From Actimicrobium sp047621345 (GTDB taxonomy: Bacteria; Pseudomonadota; Gammaproteobacteria; Burkholderiales; Burkholderiaceae_D), in contig JBLHLW010000005.1 in the NCBI GenBank assembly GCA_047621345.1, positions 1-64,000 of the forward strand: a stretch of DNA of 64,000 nt, written 5' to 3'. Position 1 is the first letter of the stretch; each line of letters starts with the position of its first letter. The translations under genes and the position numbers were made by a program. Below are positions 9,159-17,703 of the stretch, in pieces. The notes under the pieces were generated by a model. That model was given only the letters and a program-made list of their open reading frames with translations, made no database searches and had not been told where the DNA came from.

Positions 9159-10022
9159 TTATTGCTGTGCGTCGAGCCAGTCGGTCGGGGAGCACCCCAG
9201 TTTGCGCACGAAGACCCGTGTCAGTGCACTGGCGCTGCCGTAGCCGACATCGCCAGCCACATACTTGAGTTGCCGGCCTTGTTTCAGCAAGCGTTGTGCC
9301 GTCATGACACGCCAGGTAGCGAGATAGTCGGCCGGCGTTTCACCGGTAATCGCGCGGAACCGGACGGCAAAGCGTGCACGTGACATCCCCGCGCTGGCAG
9401 CCATGTCCGCCAGTTGCCAGGCGCGTGCCGGGTCGGCATGGAGGTCGATGAGCGCCTTGGCCAACCGGCTGTCGGCCATCCCGGCGAGGGCGCCGCCTTG
9501 CGTCAATCCTTGATCGATGCAGTGCCGCAGCAAGCGAATCATCAGCACTTCGCACAAGCGATCCAGTGCTGCCTGACTGCCGGCCTGCTCGGAAAACGCT
9601 TCTTCGAACATCAATCCCAGCAGTGCTTCCATGCCGGGTAGTGTCGCCAGCTTCACCAGGATGACGCTGGGCAGGGAGTCCGTGACGGGGTTGCGCCCGC
9701 CGACGCCAAACAGGACAGTGCCGCAGACGACATCAGCACCCGTACCGTCATCGGCAACCAGCCGATGCTTTTCCGGGCGCGGCAAAAAAAGGATGCTCGG
9801 CTCGGTGATCTCGATCACTTCGTTGCCTGCCCCGATTACCTGCGCAGGTCCTCTCCTGATCAGATGGATGTGTCCATGCGTGGCGTCCTCCTCGAAGTGA
9901 TGGATGCCGCACAGCTTGCCGGTATAGAAGACGCCGGCGCGCAATGAAACATGATTGAGCAGGGTGGTCAGTTGGTCCACGATGGATCTCGCACCAGAAC
10001 CGTGGTTGGTCTGATCGGACAT
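9159..10022 (-). CDS. AraC-family transcriptional regulator (cupin + HTH)
   Basis: 287 residues. The N-terminal part (about 15-180) looks like the cupin-type effector domain found in AraC regulators of oxidoreductases. The C-terminal 100 residues hold two helix-turn-helix units: ARAWQLADMAASAGMSRARF and VAGDVGYGSASALTRVF, followed by the GCSPTDWL ending (usually G.SP..YR). It probably controls the AhpD-like and DoxX-like genes behind it; the divergent amidase begins 160 bp away and could share the control region. Confidence 0.88.
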   Translation of the reverse strand: MSDQTNHGSGARSIVDQLTTLLNHVSLRAGVFYTGKLCGIHHFEEDATHGHIHLIRRGPAQVIGAGNEVIEITEPSILFLPRPEKHRLVADDGTGADVVCGTVLFGVGGRNPVTDSLPSVILVKLATLPGMEALLGLMFEEAFSEQAGSQAALDRLCEVLMIRLLRHCIDQGLTQGGALAGMADSRLAKALIDLHADPARAWQLADMAASAGMSRARFAVRFRAITGETPADYLATWRVMTAQRLLKQGRQLKYVAGDVGYGSASALTRVFVRKLGCSPTDWLDAQQ

Positions 10023-10182
10023 GGCAGCGCCGGGAAGCGCTGGGAGGGACGGTCATTTACTGCGCATGGTGCGGGCATGGTCATGGGTGTTTTCCTGTTC
10101 TATCGTCTTGTGGCTATAGTATGGGGGACAACACCAAGTGGCCTGCGCAACGAGCAGATCGCGATACACCTCAGGAACTGAC

Positions 10183-11355
10183 ATGACCACTGCTGCACAC
10201 TGCTTCATTCCCTACCCCGAGGTCGCGGTTGCTAACGCTGCCGGAGCCTTGTCCGGCCTGACGTTTGCGGTCAAGGATATCTTCGACGTCGCTGGTTATC
10301 CGACTGGTTGCGGCAATCCGCACATGCTGGCGCTGTCTGGTATCAAGCTTACTTCGGCGTCGGCAGTCCGAGCGCTGGCACAGGCCGGCGCACGTTTTGT
10401 CGGCAAGACCTGTACCGATGAGCTGGCATTTTCGATGAACGGCAAAAATGCCCATTTCGGCACGCCGCGCAATGGCGGTGCGCCTGATCGCATTCCCGGC
10501 GGATCGAGTTCTGGCTCCGCCTCGGCCGTCTCGAACGGGTTGGCCGATGTGGCCTTGGGCACCGATACCGGTGGCTCGGTGCGGGCGCCAGCCAGCCATT
10601 GCGGCTTGGTCGGCTTACGCCCGACCCATGCGCGCGTGAGCCTGCAAGGGGTGATGAATCTGGCGCCTGATTTCGATACCTGTGGCTGGTTTGCGCGGGA
10701 CATGGCCACCTTTGCCCGTGTCGGTGAAGTACTGCTCGGCGACGATACGTGCACCTTGCCCGACGCTCCCCGCGTGTTGCTGGCCAGCGATGTGCTGGCG
10801 TTGCTGTCGCCGCGCGTGCAGCAGGTGTTTGCCGAGGCCTTGGTGCGTCTGTCGCCGTTGCTCGGTACGCCGCAAGCGGTGGAGTCGGCAGCGCCGTCGT
10901 TCGATGCGCTGTACTGGGCGTTCCGCCACATTCAGGGATACCAGGCCTGGCAAGAGCACGGTGCATGTATCGAACAATATGATTTGCAACTCGGTCCCGG
11001 CGTGGTCGACCGTTTCCGCTGGTCGAGTACAGTCACGGCTGCGCAGATGCAGGAGTACTCGGTCGTTCGCGCTACCTTTGCTGCCCATTTTGCCGCAGTG
11101 CTCGGCAGCGACAAGGTCATGGTCCTGCCGAGCATGCCCGACGTTGCACCGCTACTGACTGACTCCGAAGCGGCGCTCGAAAATTATCGGAATCAGGCGA
11201 TCCGCATGCTGTGCCTGTCGGGCTTGTCGGGACTGCCGCAGATCTCGTTGCCGCTCATGACCATCGATGGTGCGCCGTTCGGTTTTTCGGTGATTGGTCC
11301 GGCCGGCAGTGACCAGTCGCTGATCGCTTATGCGCGCAAGCTGATGGGTGCGTGA
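10183..11355 (+). CDS. amidase (amidase-signature family)
   Basis: 390 residues from the ATG at 10183, preceded by AGGA; an in-frame start at 10138 is less likely. The Ser-cisSer-Lys triad is visible: Lys in FAVKDIFDVAGYPT, then PGGSSSGSASAV and the nucleophile region GTDTGGSVRAPASHCGLVG. Length and spacing match compact amidases of the GatA/AtzF-like group. It hydrolyses an amide to acid plus ammonia; substrate not predictable. It stands alone between the AraC gene and the convergent EAL gene. Confidence 0.9.
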   Translation: MTTAAHCFIPYPEVAVANAAGALSGLTFAVKDIFDVAGYPTGCGNPHMLALSGIKLTSASAVRALAQAGARFVGKTCTDELAFSMNGKNAHFGTPRNGGAPDRIPGGSSSGSASAVSNGLADVALGTDTGGSVRAPASHCGLVGLRPTHARVSLQGVMNLAPDFDTCGWFARDMATFARVGEVLLGDDTCTLPDAPRVLLASDVLALLSPRVQQVFAEALVRLSPLLGTPQAVESAAPSFDALYWAFRHIQGYQAWQEHGACIEQYDLQLGPGVVDRFRWSSTVTAAQMQEYSVVRATFAAHFAAVLGSDKVMVLPSMPDVAPLLTDSEAALENYRNQAIRMLCLSGLSGLPQISLPLMTIDGAPFGFSVIGPAGSDQSLIAYARKLMGA

Positions 11356-11466
11356 AGTCGTTACGTTCGCCGGTGACGTGGTCGCCATGTCCTTTTTTTG
11401 AATTGCAGATCACTCAGGGCCAGGTACGGGAAGATGCCGGGATTCTGACCGACAATGACGCGGCAA

Positions 11467-13485
11467 TTACTCCCGTTTCCGCTGCGCGTTTTGTTCCCGC
11501 CAGACCGCGCCGGCGGCATCGGCCCGCATGGGCTTGAAGTAGTGGTAACCCTGCACGAAATCAATATTCATGGCCCGCAGCACATTGACCTCGGCGGCTG
11601 TTTCGGCGCCTTCGGCCACCACATCCATGCCGAGAGTGTGCGCCAGCATCATGATCACCTCGACGATCTGGCGTTTGTCGTCATTGCAGGCCATCTGGCT
11701 GACGAAGCTGCGGTCGATTTTCAGGGTGTCGATCGGCAGGCGCCGCAAGTGGCTGAGCGACGAGTAGCCGGTGCCGAAATCGTCGAGGGCCAGTTTGACG
11801 TGCAGGTCCTTCAACTGCCGAAAAATAGTCAGCGCATGCTCGGGGTCGGCCATGACCATGCTCTCGGTGAGCTCCAGTTTCAGGGTGCCGGCGAGGATGC
11901 CGGTCTCGCTCAGGGTCTGCTCGACCAGAGCGACCAGGCCCACGCCGGACAGTTGCCTGGCCGACAGATTGACGCTCATGGTCAGGGGATATCCGCTCTC
12001 GCGCTGCCAGATGCCCAGCTGGCGGCAGGCCTGCCCGAGGATCCAGCACCCCATCTCGCCGATCAGGCCGATCTCTTCGGCTACCGGAATGAATTCTGCC
12101 GGGCTAACCGCTCCGTACACCGGATGGTTCCAGCGCAGCAGCGCCTCGAACCCGCAGATGATGCCATCCCGGGCGGCGACAATGGGCTGGTAGGCCAGCC
12201 ACAACTGGTCTCGCTCCTGCGCCAGGCGCAGTTCCGACTCAAGCTGAAGGCGGCGCAAGGCTTTTTCCTGCATCGCGGCGTCAAACATGACCCAGCGCGA
12301 CCGGCCCTGCTGTTTGGCATGGTACATGGCGATATCCGCATCGCGCAGCATGTCCTGCACGTCGTTGTAGCCACTTGCACTCAGGGCAATGCCGATGCTT
12401 GCCGTGACGACGACATGCTGTCCTTCCAGCACAAAGGCGTCGGCCATGGCTTTCATGAGCCGTTCGGCTACGCGTACGGGGACTTGTTCGTTGCAGATAT
12501 TGTCGAGAAGGATGGTGAATTCGTCGCCTCCCATGCGCGCGAGGATATCGTTGTCACGGTCGCCATCGCCGCGCGAGAGCAGGTCGGTCTGGCGCAGCGA
12601 TGCGCTCAAGCGCTTGGCTGTGGCGATGATCAGTTGGTCGCCAGCCTGATGCCCCAGGCCATCGTTGATACTCTTGAAGCGGTCCAGGTCGATGAACAGC
12701 ACACTGAACTGATAGCCTGGCAGGCGCTGCGCGCGCAGTTGGGCCTGCTGAAGCCGGTCGAGGAATAGCTTGCGGTTTCCCAGTTGAGTCAGCGGATCGT
12801 GCAGCGCGTCGTGCATGAGCCTGTTCCTGGTGCGCTCGCGCTCGACCACGCGCCCGAGCTGGATACCGATCTGGGCCATCAGGCGCAGCAACGCTTCATC
12901 GGGAGCTTGGTATTTCATGCTGAAGAACTCCAGCACTGCCACCACTTCAGTGCCGATCATGACCGGGAACGCAAACAAGGAGTACAGACCTGCGCGCTGC
13001 GCTTCCGGCAGCCGGGGGTAGATGCCTGCGTCCGGACTGCCGACGTTGACCCAGGCCGGCGCGCTACTTTCGCACACCTTGCCCGGTAACCCGATGCCGG
13101 TTCCGAATAGCATCGATTCGGACATTACACGCAGTGCGTCATAGCGGCCGCTACTCTCGTCATGCCAGACGGCGGTGGAGTGGAGCGCAGGATTGGTGCT
13201 GCCATTGACCAGCAGTAAATGGCCCAGCGGCCAGTCGGCGAACTTGCATACTGCGGCCAAAGCGTGGTGCATTGCCTCTTCCACGCTACCGGCCCCATTT
13301 GCTGCTGCGGCAATTGTTTCGAGCAGGGCAATTTCCTGCTGCCGCTGGAACAGGTCGCGCAGACCGCGTTCGGCAATGATCTCCGCTTCCTGGCGCGCAG
13401 CGGTTTCGCGACGCAAGCGTCGACTCAGACGCGCAATTTCTGCGTCTGCATCGGTCGCCACCGCGTTATGAGTGAATTCGTACAT
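11467..13485 (-). CDS. GAF-GGDEF-EAL cyclic-di-GMP enzyme, H-NOX partner
   Basis: About 672 residues from the ATG at 13485 (MYEFTHNAV), which overlaps the end of the H-NOX gene by 20 nt. Order: coiled coil (15-55), GAF-type sensor (55-210), GGDEF (225-395), EAL (415-660). The cyclase signature GGDEF is intact at 319-323, with an RDND inhibitory I-site five residues before it. The EAL half keeps FEALLRW, NLSARQ, ELTES, DDFGTGYSS, KIDRSF and VAEGAE, so it should hydrolyse c-di-GMP. Both activities appear possible. Gene overlap with H-NOX says that nitric oxide, through H-NOX binding, probably tunes its output and so biofilm formation. The frame stays open upstream to 13746, but that part is the H-NOX gene read in another frame. 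Confidence 0.92.
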   Translation of the reverse strand: MYEFTHNAVATDADAEIARLSRRLRRETAARQEAEIIAERGLRDLFQRQQEIALLETIAAAANGAGSVEEAMHHALAAVCKFADWPLGHLLLVNGSTNPALHSTAVWHDESSGRYDALRVMSESMLFGTGIGLPGKVCESSAPAWVNVGSPDAGIYPRLPEAQRAGLYSLFAFPVMIGTEVVAVLEFFSMKYQAPDEALLRLMAQIGIQLGRVVERERTRNRLMHDALHDPLTQLGNRKLFLDRLQQAQLRAQRLPGYQFSVLFIDLDRFKSINDGLGHQAGDQLIIATAKRLSASLRQTDLLSRGDGDRDNDILARMGGDEFTILLDNICNEQVPVRVAERLMKAMADAFVLEGQHVVVTASIGIALSASGYNDVQDMLRDADIAMYHAKQQGRSRWVMFDAAMQEKALRRLQLESELRLAQERDQLWLAYQPIVAARDGIICGFEALLRWNHPVYGAVSPAEFIPVAEEIGLIGEMGCWILGQACRQLGIWQRESGYPLTMSVNLSARQLSGVGLVALVEQTLSETGILAGTLKLELTESMVMADPEHALTIFRQLKDLHVKLALDDFGTGYSSLSHLRRLPIDTLKIDRSFVSQMACNDDKRQIVEVIMMLAHTLGMDVVAEGAETAAEVNVLRAMNIDFVQGYHYFKPMRADAAGAVWREQNAQRKRE

Positions 13486-14005
13486 GAAGCACGCATTTGG
13501 AAGCACCTTCGTGCATGCACTGTGTCTGTGTGATGTCGGCCTGTTCATGGAAGTGCTCGGCGGCACCCTGCATGAAGCCTTCCGCCAGTGCGCACAATTT
13601 GCGCGGCGAGCTGTAGCCGATGAGGAGATCACCTTCGTCGCTCGTGCCGAAATCAAATACTGGCGTAATCGCACCCGGATATAGCTTGTGCACCTCGGGA
13701 TGGACGATGTGATTGAGGGCGAGCAGAAGGCTGCGTGTGTCGGCATGATCGCGAAAAAACTCGGGATAGCGGGCGATCAGTAGCGGCATGGCGCGCTGAC
13801 CGAACCAGCGCAGAATATCCTGTGCGGGCAGATTCAGCGCTATCGATGCCACCGCAACCAGTTTGGTGATTTCCTCGTCAGGATAGCTGCCGAGGGAAGT
13901 GTAGGCGCCGGAGAGGTTGGCATCATCGAGCAGCTTGTCCCACGTCGCTTCGCCGAATTCCTTGCTGACGGTTTCCTCGAGAAGATTGAAAACAATGCCC
14001 TTCAT
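13466..14005 (-). CDS. hnoX: H-NOX haem-nitric oxide binding protein
   Basis: 179 residues, exactly one H-NOX domain. The proximal haem ligand is His102 in HPEVHKLYPGA, and the haem-propionate motif YxSxR is Tyr131-Ser133-Arg135 (YSSPR). The numbering coincides with Thermoanaerobacter H-NOX. Its distal Tyr140 is Leu here, which predicts selective NO (and CO) binding rather than O2 binding. Cys138, Cys163 and Cys171 match the positions of the zinc/redox cysteines of Shewanella and Vibrio H-NOX (offset by one), but the fourth ligand position is Gln160, not His. GGAG six bases before the ATG supports the start. Confidence 0.93.
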   Translation of the reverse strand: MKGIVFNLLEETVSKEFGEATWDKLLDDANLSGAYTSLGSYPDEEITKLVAVASIALNLPAQDILRWFGQRAMPLLIARYPEFFRDHADTRSLLLALNHIVHPEVHKLYPGAITPVFDFGTSDEGDLLIGYSSPRKLCALAEGFMQGAAEHFHEQADITQTQCMHEGASKCVLHVRIHS

Positions 14006-14197
14006 CAGTTACTCCGCAATAGCTACCAAAAATGCGACTATACGCGGTTCTTTAGAAAAACTTTTTTCACGTGCTTCACTCCGTTTTATGGTGCTGCGCG
14101 TAGTTCTGGCTATTCGCAATTTTGTTGCATGGCATCGAGCCTGTGCGCAGTCAACAGCCGGCTTTTTATGTGGCGAACGAGCGTTCCGATCATCCGA

Positions 14198-15073
14198 CTA
14201 CTGCTGCGCTTCGTCTGTCCCGTTCTGTGCCACTACTTGCAATGCTACCGGCTCTGCCGGGCCTGACAATTCCTGTGGCACCGGAACCCGCACCGGTTTG
14301 CCGCGCATGGTGGTGTGGCTCAATACGTTGCCGATGACTTCCGGCGCAGCGTCCCAGACCGGGTTGTCGATGCCGTCGAAGACGCTTTTTAATTGCTGGC
14401 CCCACGTATCGCGGATCATGCGGAAGTATTGGTTTTTTTCGTCGATGGCAACGAAGCGGGTGACGGCAAGGCGGTCGGCCTCGTAGACCAGCAAGTCGAG
14501 CGGCAAGCCGACCGAGATGTTCGAGCGCAGCGTCGAGTCCATCGAAATGAGCGCGCATTTGGCGGCTTCATCGAGCGACGTGTCGAGGCTGACCACGCGG
14601 TCGATGATGGGTTTGCCGTACTTGGCTTCGCCAATCTGCAAATAGACGCTTTCGTCCAGGGACTCGATAAAGTTGCCGGCGCTGTAAATCTGGAACAGGC
14701 GGCAGCGTTCGCCCTTGATCTGGCCGCCGAAAATCATGCTGGCGTTGAACGAGATGCCGAATTTGTCGAGCGCTTGCGAGTCGCGTTCATGCACGGTACG
14801 GATGGCGTCGCCGAGGATCTGGGCCGCTTCGAACATCGACGTGGCAGTCCAGAGAGTACGGCCAGCCTTGTTCTTGTGGTCGGTGAGCAGTTGTCGCACC
14901 GATTGCGAGATGGCTAGATTGCCGGCAGTCATCATGACCATCATCCGGTCGCCGGGAATTTCGAACACGCTCATCTTGCGGAAAGTGCCGACATGGTCGA
15001 CGCCGGCATTGGTGCGGGAGTCGGAGAGAAAAACCAGGCCTGCGTCGAGACGCATGGCAACGCAATAAGTCAT
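14198..15073 (-). CDS. Anbu proteasome-like peptidase
   Basis: 291 residues from the ATG at 15073 (MTYCVAMRLDAGLVF). The open frame extends to 15142, but the family begins exactly here, because Thr2 becomes the N-terminal nucleophile once Met is removed. LVFLSDSRTNAGVDHVGTF is the Anbu (ancestral beta subunit) signature. An Ntn hydrolase related to HslV and the 20S beta subunit; it forms open-ring or helical assemblies, and its substrates are unknown. The long C-terminal tail past residue 250 is Pro/Glu-rich. It is last in an operon with an ATP-grasp and an alpha-E protein, its standard neighbours. Confidence 0.92.
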   Translation of the reverse strand: MTYCVAMRLDAGLVFLSDSRTNAGVDHVGTFRKMSVFEIPGDRMMVMMTAGNLAISQSVRQLLTDHKNKAGRTLWTATSMFEAAQILGDAIRTVHERDSQALDKFGISFNASMIFGGQIKGERCRLFQIYSAGNFIESLDESVYLQIGEAKYGKPIIDRVVSLDTSLDEAAKCALISMDSTLRSNISVGLPLDLLVYEADRLAVTRFVAIDEKNQYFRMIRDTWGQQLKSVFDGIDNPVWDAAPEVIGNVLSHTTMRGKPVRVPVPQELSGPAEPVALQVVAQNGTDEAQQ

Positions 15074-15199
15074 TGGGTACACCTGTAGTAAAACAAGTAA
15101 TTCTACCGAATGCAACTTAAGTTTCTTAAAAGAATTTTGCAACAGGTGTCATCCTGCGCCGGGGACGCCGGGCAGGATGAGATATCGCGTGCGAGCCGT

Positions 15200-16150
15200 T
15201 CAGGCCGCCAGCGGCACCAGAAAATCGCGGCTGACCCGGGCGCCGAGATCGCCGATGCGCTCAAGGAACTCGGTCAGGTAGTTATCCAGACCGGCGGCCT
15301 GGATATCGGCGATCCGGCCGTATTGCAGCTCGGACTTGATGATCCCGGCCAAACGTTCTGTTTCGCGCGAGCCGTCGGTCCCGACATATTGCAGGTTGCT
15401 GACCAGTTCGGTCATGCAGGCCAGCAGCGAGCGCGGCATGTTGTCGCGCAAGATCAGCAGTTCGGCCACGCGGGCCGGGGTGATGACGTCGCGATAGACC
15501 TTGCGGTAAATCTCGAACGCCGAGACCGACCGCAACAGCGCGGCCCAGTAATAGAAATCGATCTGCTGTTCGTGCGGCTGTGGCTGGTTCGGGCCGGTGC
15601 CGTGGAATTTCACGTCAAGGATACGGGCCGTGTTGTCGGCGCGTTCGAGGAAGGTGCCAATACGGATAAAGTAAAACGCCTCATCCTTGAGCGTGGTGCC
15701 AATGGTGACGCCGCGTGACAGGTGCGAACGGTATTTGACCCATTCAAACAGCTTGATCGGATCATCTTCCAGCTCGCCATCGCGCAGCTTGCCCTGCAAT
15801 TCCAGCCAGGTGGCGTTATGGGTTTCCCAGACTTCGGTTGTCAGCGTGCCGCGCACGGCACGGGCATTTTCACGCGCGCGTTTCATGCAGGAAGCGATCG
15901 AGGACGGGTTACTCATATCCTTGACCATGAAGTTGAGCACATCTTTTGGCGTGAGCTTCGGATATTTGAGGTCGAATAATTCCTGTAGCTCGGAGATCTC
16001 CAGCAGGGCGCGCCAGCCGCGCATGGCCGCTTCTTTCGATTGCGGCAGCAAGCCGGTTTCGGTATTGACGTCGAGCATGCGGGCAGTATTTTCGGCGCGT
16101 TCGGTATAACGGGCCATCCAGAACAAGTGGTCAGCGGTGCGGCTCAGCAT
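15200..16150 (-). CDS. alpha-E domain protein (DUF403)
   Basis: 316 residues, all-helical. It starts MLSRTADHLFWMARYTERAE, the strongly conserved beginning of the alpha-E (DUF403) family, and contains FYFIRIGTFLERADNTARILD, the repeated ER(A)(D/E)NTAR element. The start lies one base after the ATP-grasp stop, so translation is coupled. Comparative work on Anbu operons proposes that alpha-E, ATP-grasp, transglutaminase and Anbu form a peptide-tagging or peptide-synthesis system; the biochemistry is not settled. Confidence 0.9.
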   Translation of the reverse strand: MLSRTADHLFWMARYTERAENTARMLDVNTETGLLPQSKEAAMRGWRALLEISELQELFDLKYPKLTPKDVLNFMVKDMSNPSSIASCMKRARENARAVRGTLTTEVWETHNATWLELQGKLRDGELEDDPIKLFEWVKYRSHLSRGVTIGTTLKDEAFYFIRIGTFLERADNTARILDVKFHGTGPNQPQPHEQQIDFYYWAALLRSVSAFEIYRKVYRDVITPARVAELLILRDNMPRSLLACMTELVSNLQYVGTDGSRETERLAGIIKSELQYGRIADIQAAGLDNYLTEFLERIGDLGARVSRDFLVPLAA

Positions 16151-16151
16151 G

Positions 16152-17591
16152 TCATTTCTCCAGGATCCAGGTGTCTTTGGTACCGCCGCCCTGGGAGGAG
16201 TTGACTACCAGGGAACCGTCTTTGAGGGCCACGCGCGTGAGGCCACCGGGAACCATCGTGACGGTTTTTCCGGATAGCACGAACGGGCGCAGGTCGATAT
16301 GGCGGGGGGCGATGCCGGCCTTGACGTAAGTCGGGCAGGCCGACAGTGCCAGCGTAGGTTGCGCGATGTAGCCTTCCGGCTTGGCAATCAGACGGGCGCG
16401 GAAATCGGCGATCTCGGCTTGGGTGGCGGCCGGACCGACCAGCATGCCGTAACCCCCGGCGCCGTGGACTTCCTTGACGACCAATTCGGGCAGGTGCGCC
16501 AGCGTGTAGTCGAGGTCTTCCTTTTTGCGGCACTGAAAGGTTGGTACGTTGTTGAGAATCGGCTCTTCACTCAGGTAGAAGCGCACCATGTCCGGCACAA
16601 ACGGATAAATCGACTTGTCGTCGGCCACGCCGGTACCGATCGCGTTGGCCAGCGTGACACCGCCCGCGCGATACGCTTCCAGCAAGCCCGGTACACCTAG
16701 TGTCGAATCGGGGCGGAAGGCTTTCGGGTCGAGGTAGTCGTCATCGAGCCGGCGGTAGATCACATCGACTCGTTGCGGTCCGCGCGTGGTGCGCATGTAG
16801 ACCAGATTGTCGTCGACGAACATGTCCTTGCCTTCGACCAGTTCGACGCCCATTTGCTGGGCCAGAAACGCATGTTCGAAATAAGCGGAGTTATACATTC
16901 CCGGCGACATCACGACGACGGTCGCATCGGGTGCGCCAACCGGCGCCACCGAGCGCAGGTTATCGAGCAACAAATCGGGGTAGTGCGCGACGGGCGCAAT
17001 CTGGTGACGTACGAACAGATCGGGAAACAGCCGCATCATCATCTTGCGGTTTTCCAGCATGTACGACACGCCTGACGGTACCCGCAGATTATCTTCGAGC
17101 ACATAAAATTCACCGGCACCGGCGCGCACGATATCGACGCCGGCAATGTGGGCATAGATGTCGTTGACTACCGAGACGTTTTGCATCTCCGGTCGGTATT
17201 GGGCATTTTTGTAAATTTGCTCGGCCGGGATCACGCCGGCTTTGATGATGTTCTGATCGTGATAAATATCGTGCAGAAACATGTTGAGCGCTTTAACGCG
17301 TTGTACCAGTCCGGTTTCGAGATGTGCCCATTCGGCGGCGGTGATGATGCGCGGAATGATATCGAACGGGATGAGCCGTTCGGTGCCAGCGTCGTCGTCG
17401 GCGTCGTCGCCATAGACGGCGAATGTGATCCCGACTCGCCGGAAGATCAGGTCTGCTTCGGCCTGCTTGCGAGCGATGATTGTGGCGGGCTGTTCTGTCA
17501 ACCAGTTCTGGAATTCCTGATAGTGCTCTCGTATGCCGGTGGTGCCACTGGAATACATCTCATCGAAAAAATTCGCCATGCTGTGTCCCAT
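16152..17591 (-). CDS. circularly permuted ATP-grasp type 2 protein (DUF404/407 family)
   Basis: 479 residues. MANFFDEMYSSGTTGIREHY and RVGITFAVYGDD are typical of the family's start; GAGEFYVLEDNLRVPSGVSYMLENR holds ATP-grasp nucleotide/Mg residues, and the end reads SSQGGGTKDTWILE. ATP-grasp enzymes ligate a carboxylate to an amine through an acyl phosphate, so it may make a peptide bond. Two starts are possible: 17591 and 17579 (the latter has GGGA before it and better fits the family N-terminus). It is the first gene of the Anbu operon. Confidence 0.9.
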   Translation of the reverse strand: MGHSMANFFDEMYSSGTTGIREHYQEFQNWLTEQPATIIARKQAEADLIFRRVGITFAVYGDDADDDAGTERLIPFDIIPRIITAAEWAHLETGLVQRVKALNMFLHDIYHDQNIIKAGVIPAEQIYKNAQYRPEMQNVSVVNDIYAHIAGVDIVRAGAGEFYVLEDNLRVPSGVSYMLENRKMMMRLFPDLFVRHQIAPVAHYPDLLLDNLRSVAPVGAPDATVVVMSPGMYNSAYFEHAFLAQQMGVELVEGKDMFVDDNLVYMRTTRGPQRVDVIYRRLDDDYLDPKAFRPDSTLGVPGLLEAYRAGGVTLANAIGTGVADDKSIYPFVPDMVRFYLSEEPILNNVPTFQCRKKEDLDYTLAHLPELVVKEVHGAGGYGMLVGPAATQAEIADFRARLIAKPEGYIAQPTLALSACPTYVKAGIAPRHIDLRPFVLSGKTVTMVPGGLTRVALKDGSLVVNSSQGGGTKDTWILEK

Positions 17592-17703
17592 TGCAGTTTT
17601 TCTGATGACGCTGCGACGCGGTGCGTGCGGCGGGCCTGATGACAGGGTATCAAGAAATGTGCCAGCCGATGCAACGATCTGCTGTCTTATGTGACCAAGG
17701 ACA

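Noticed and set aside
11455..12768. 437-codon plus-strand frame
   Set aside because: Mirror frame of the GGDEF-EAL gene, whose catalytic motifs are intact on the minus strand.
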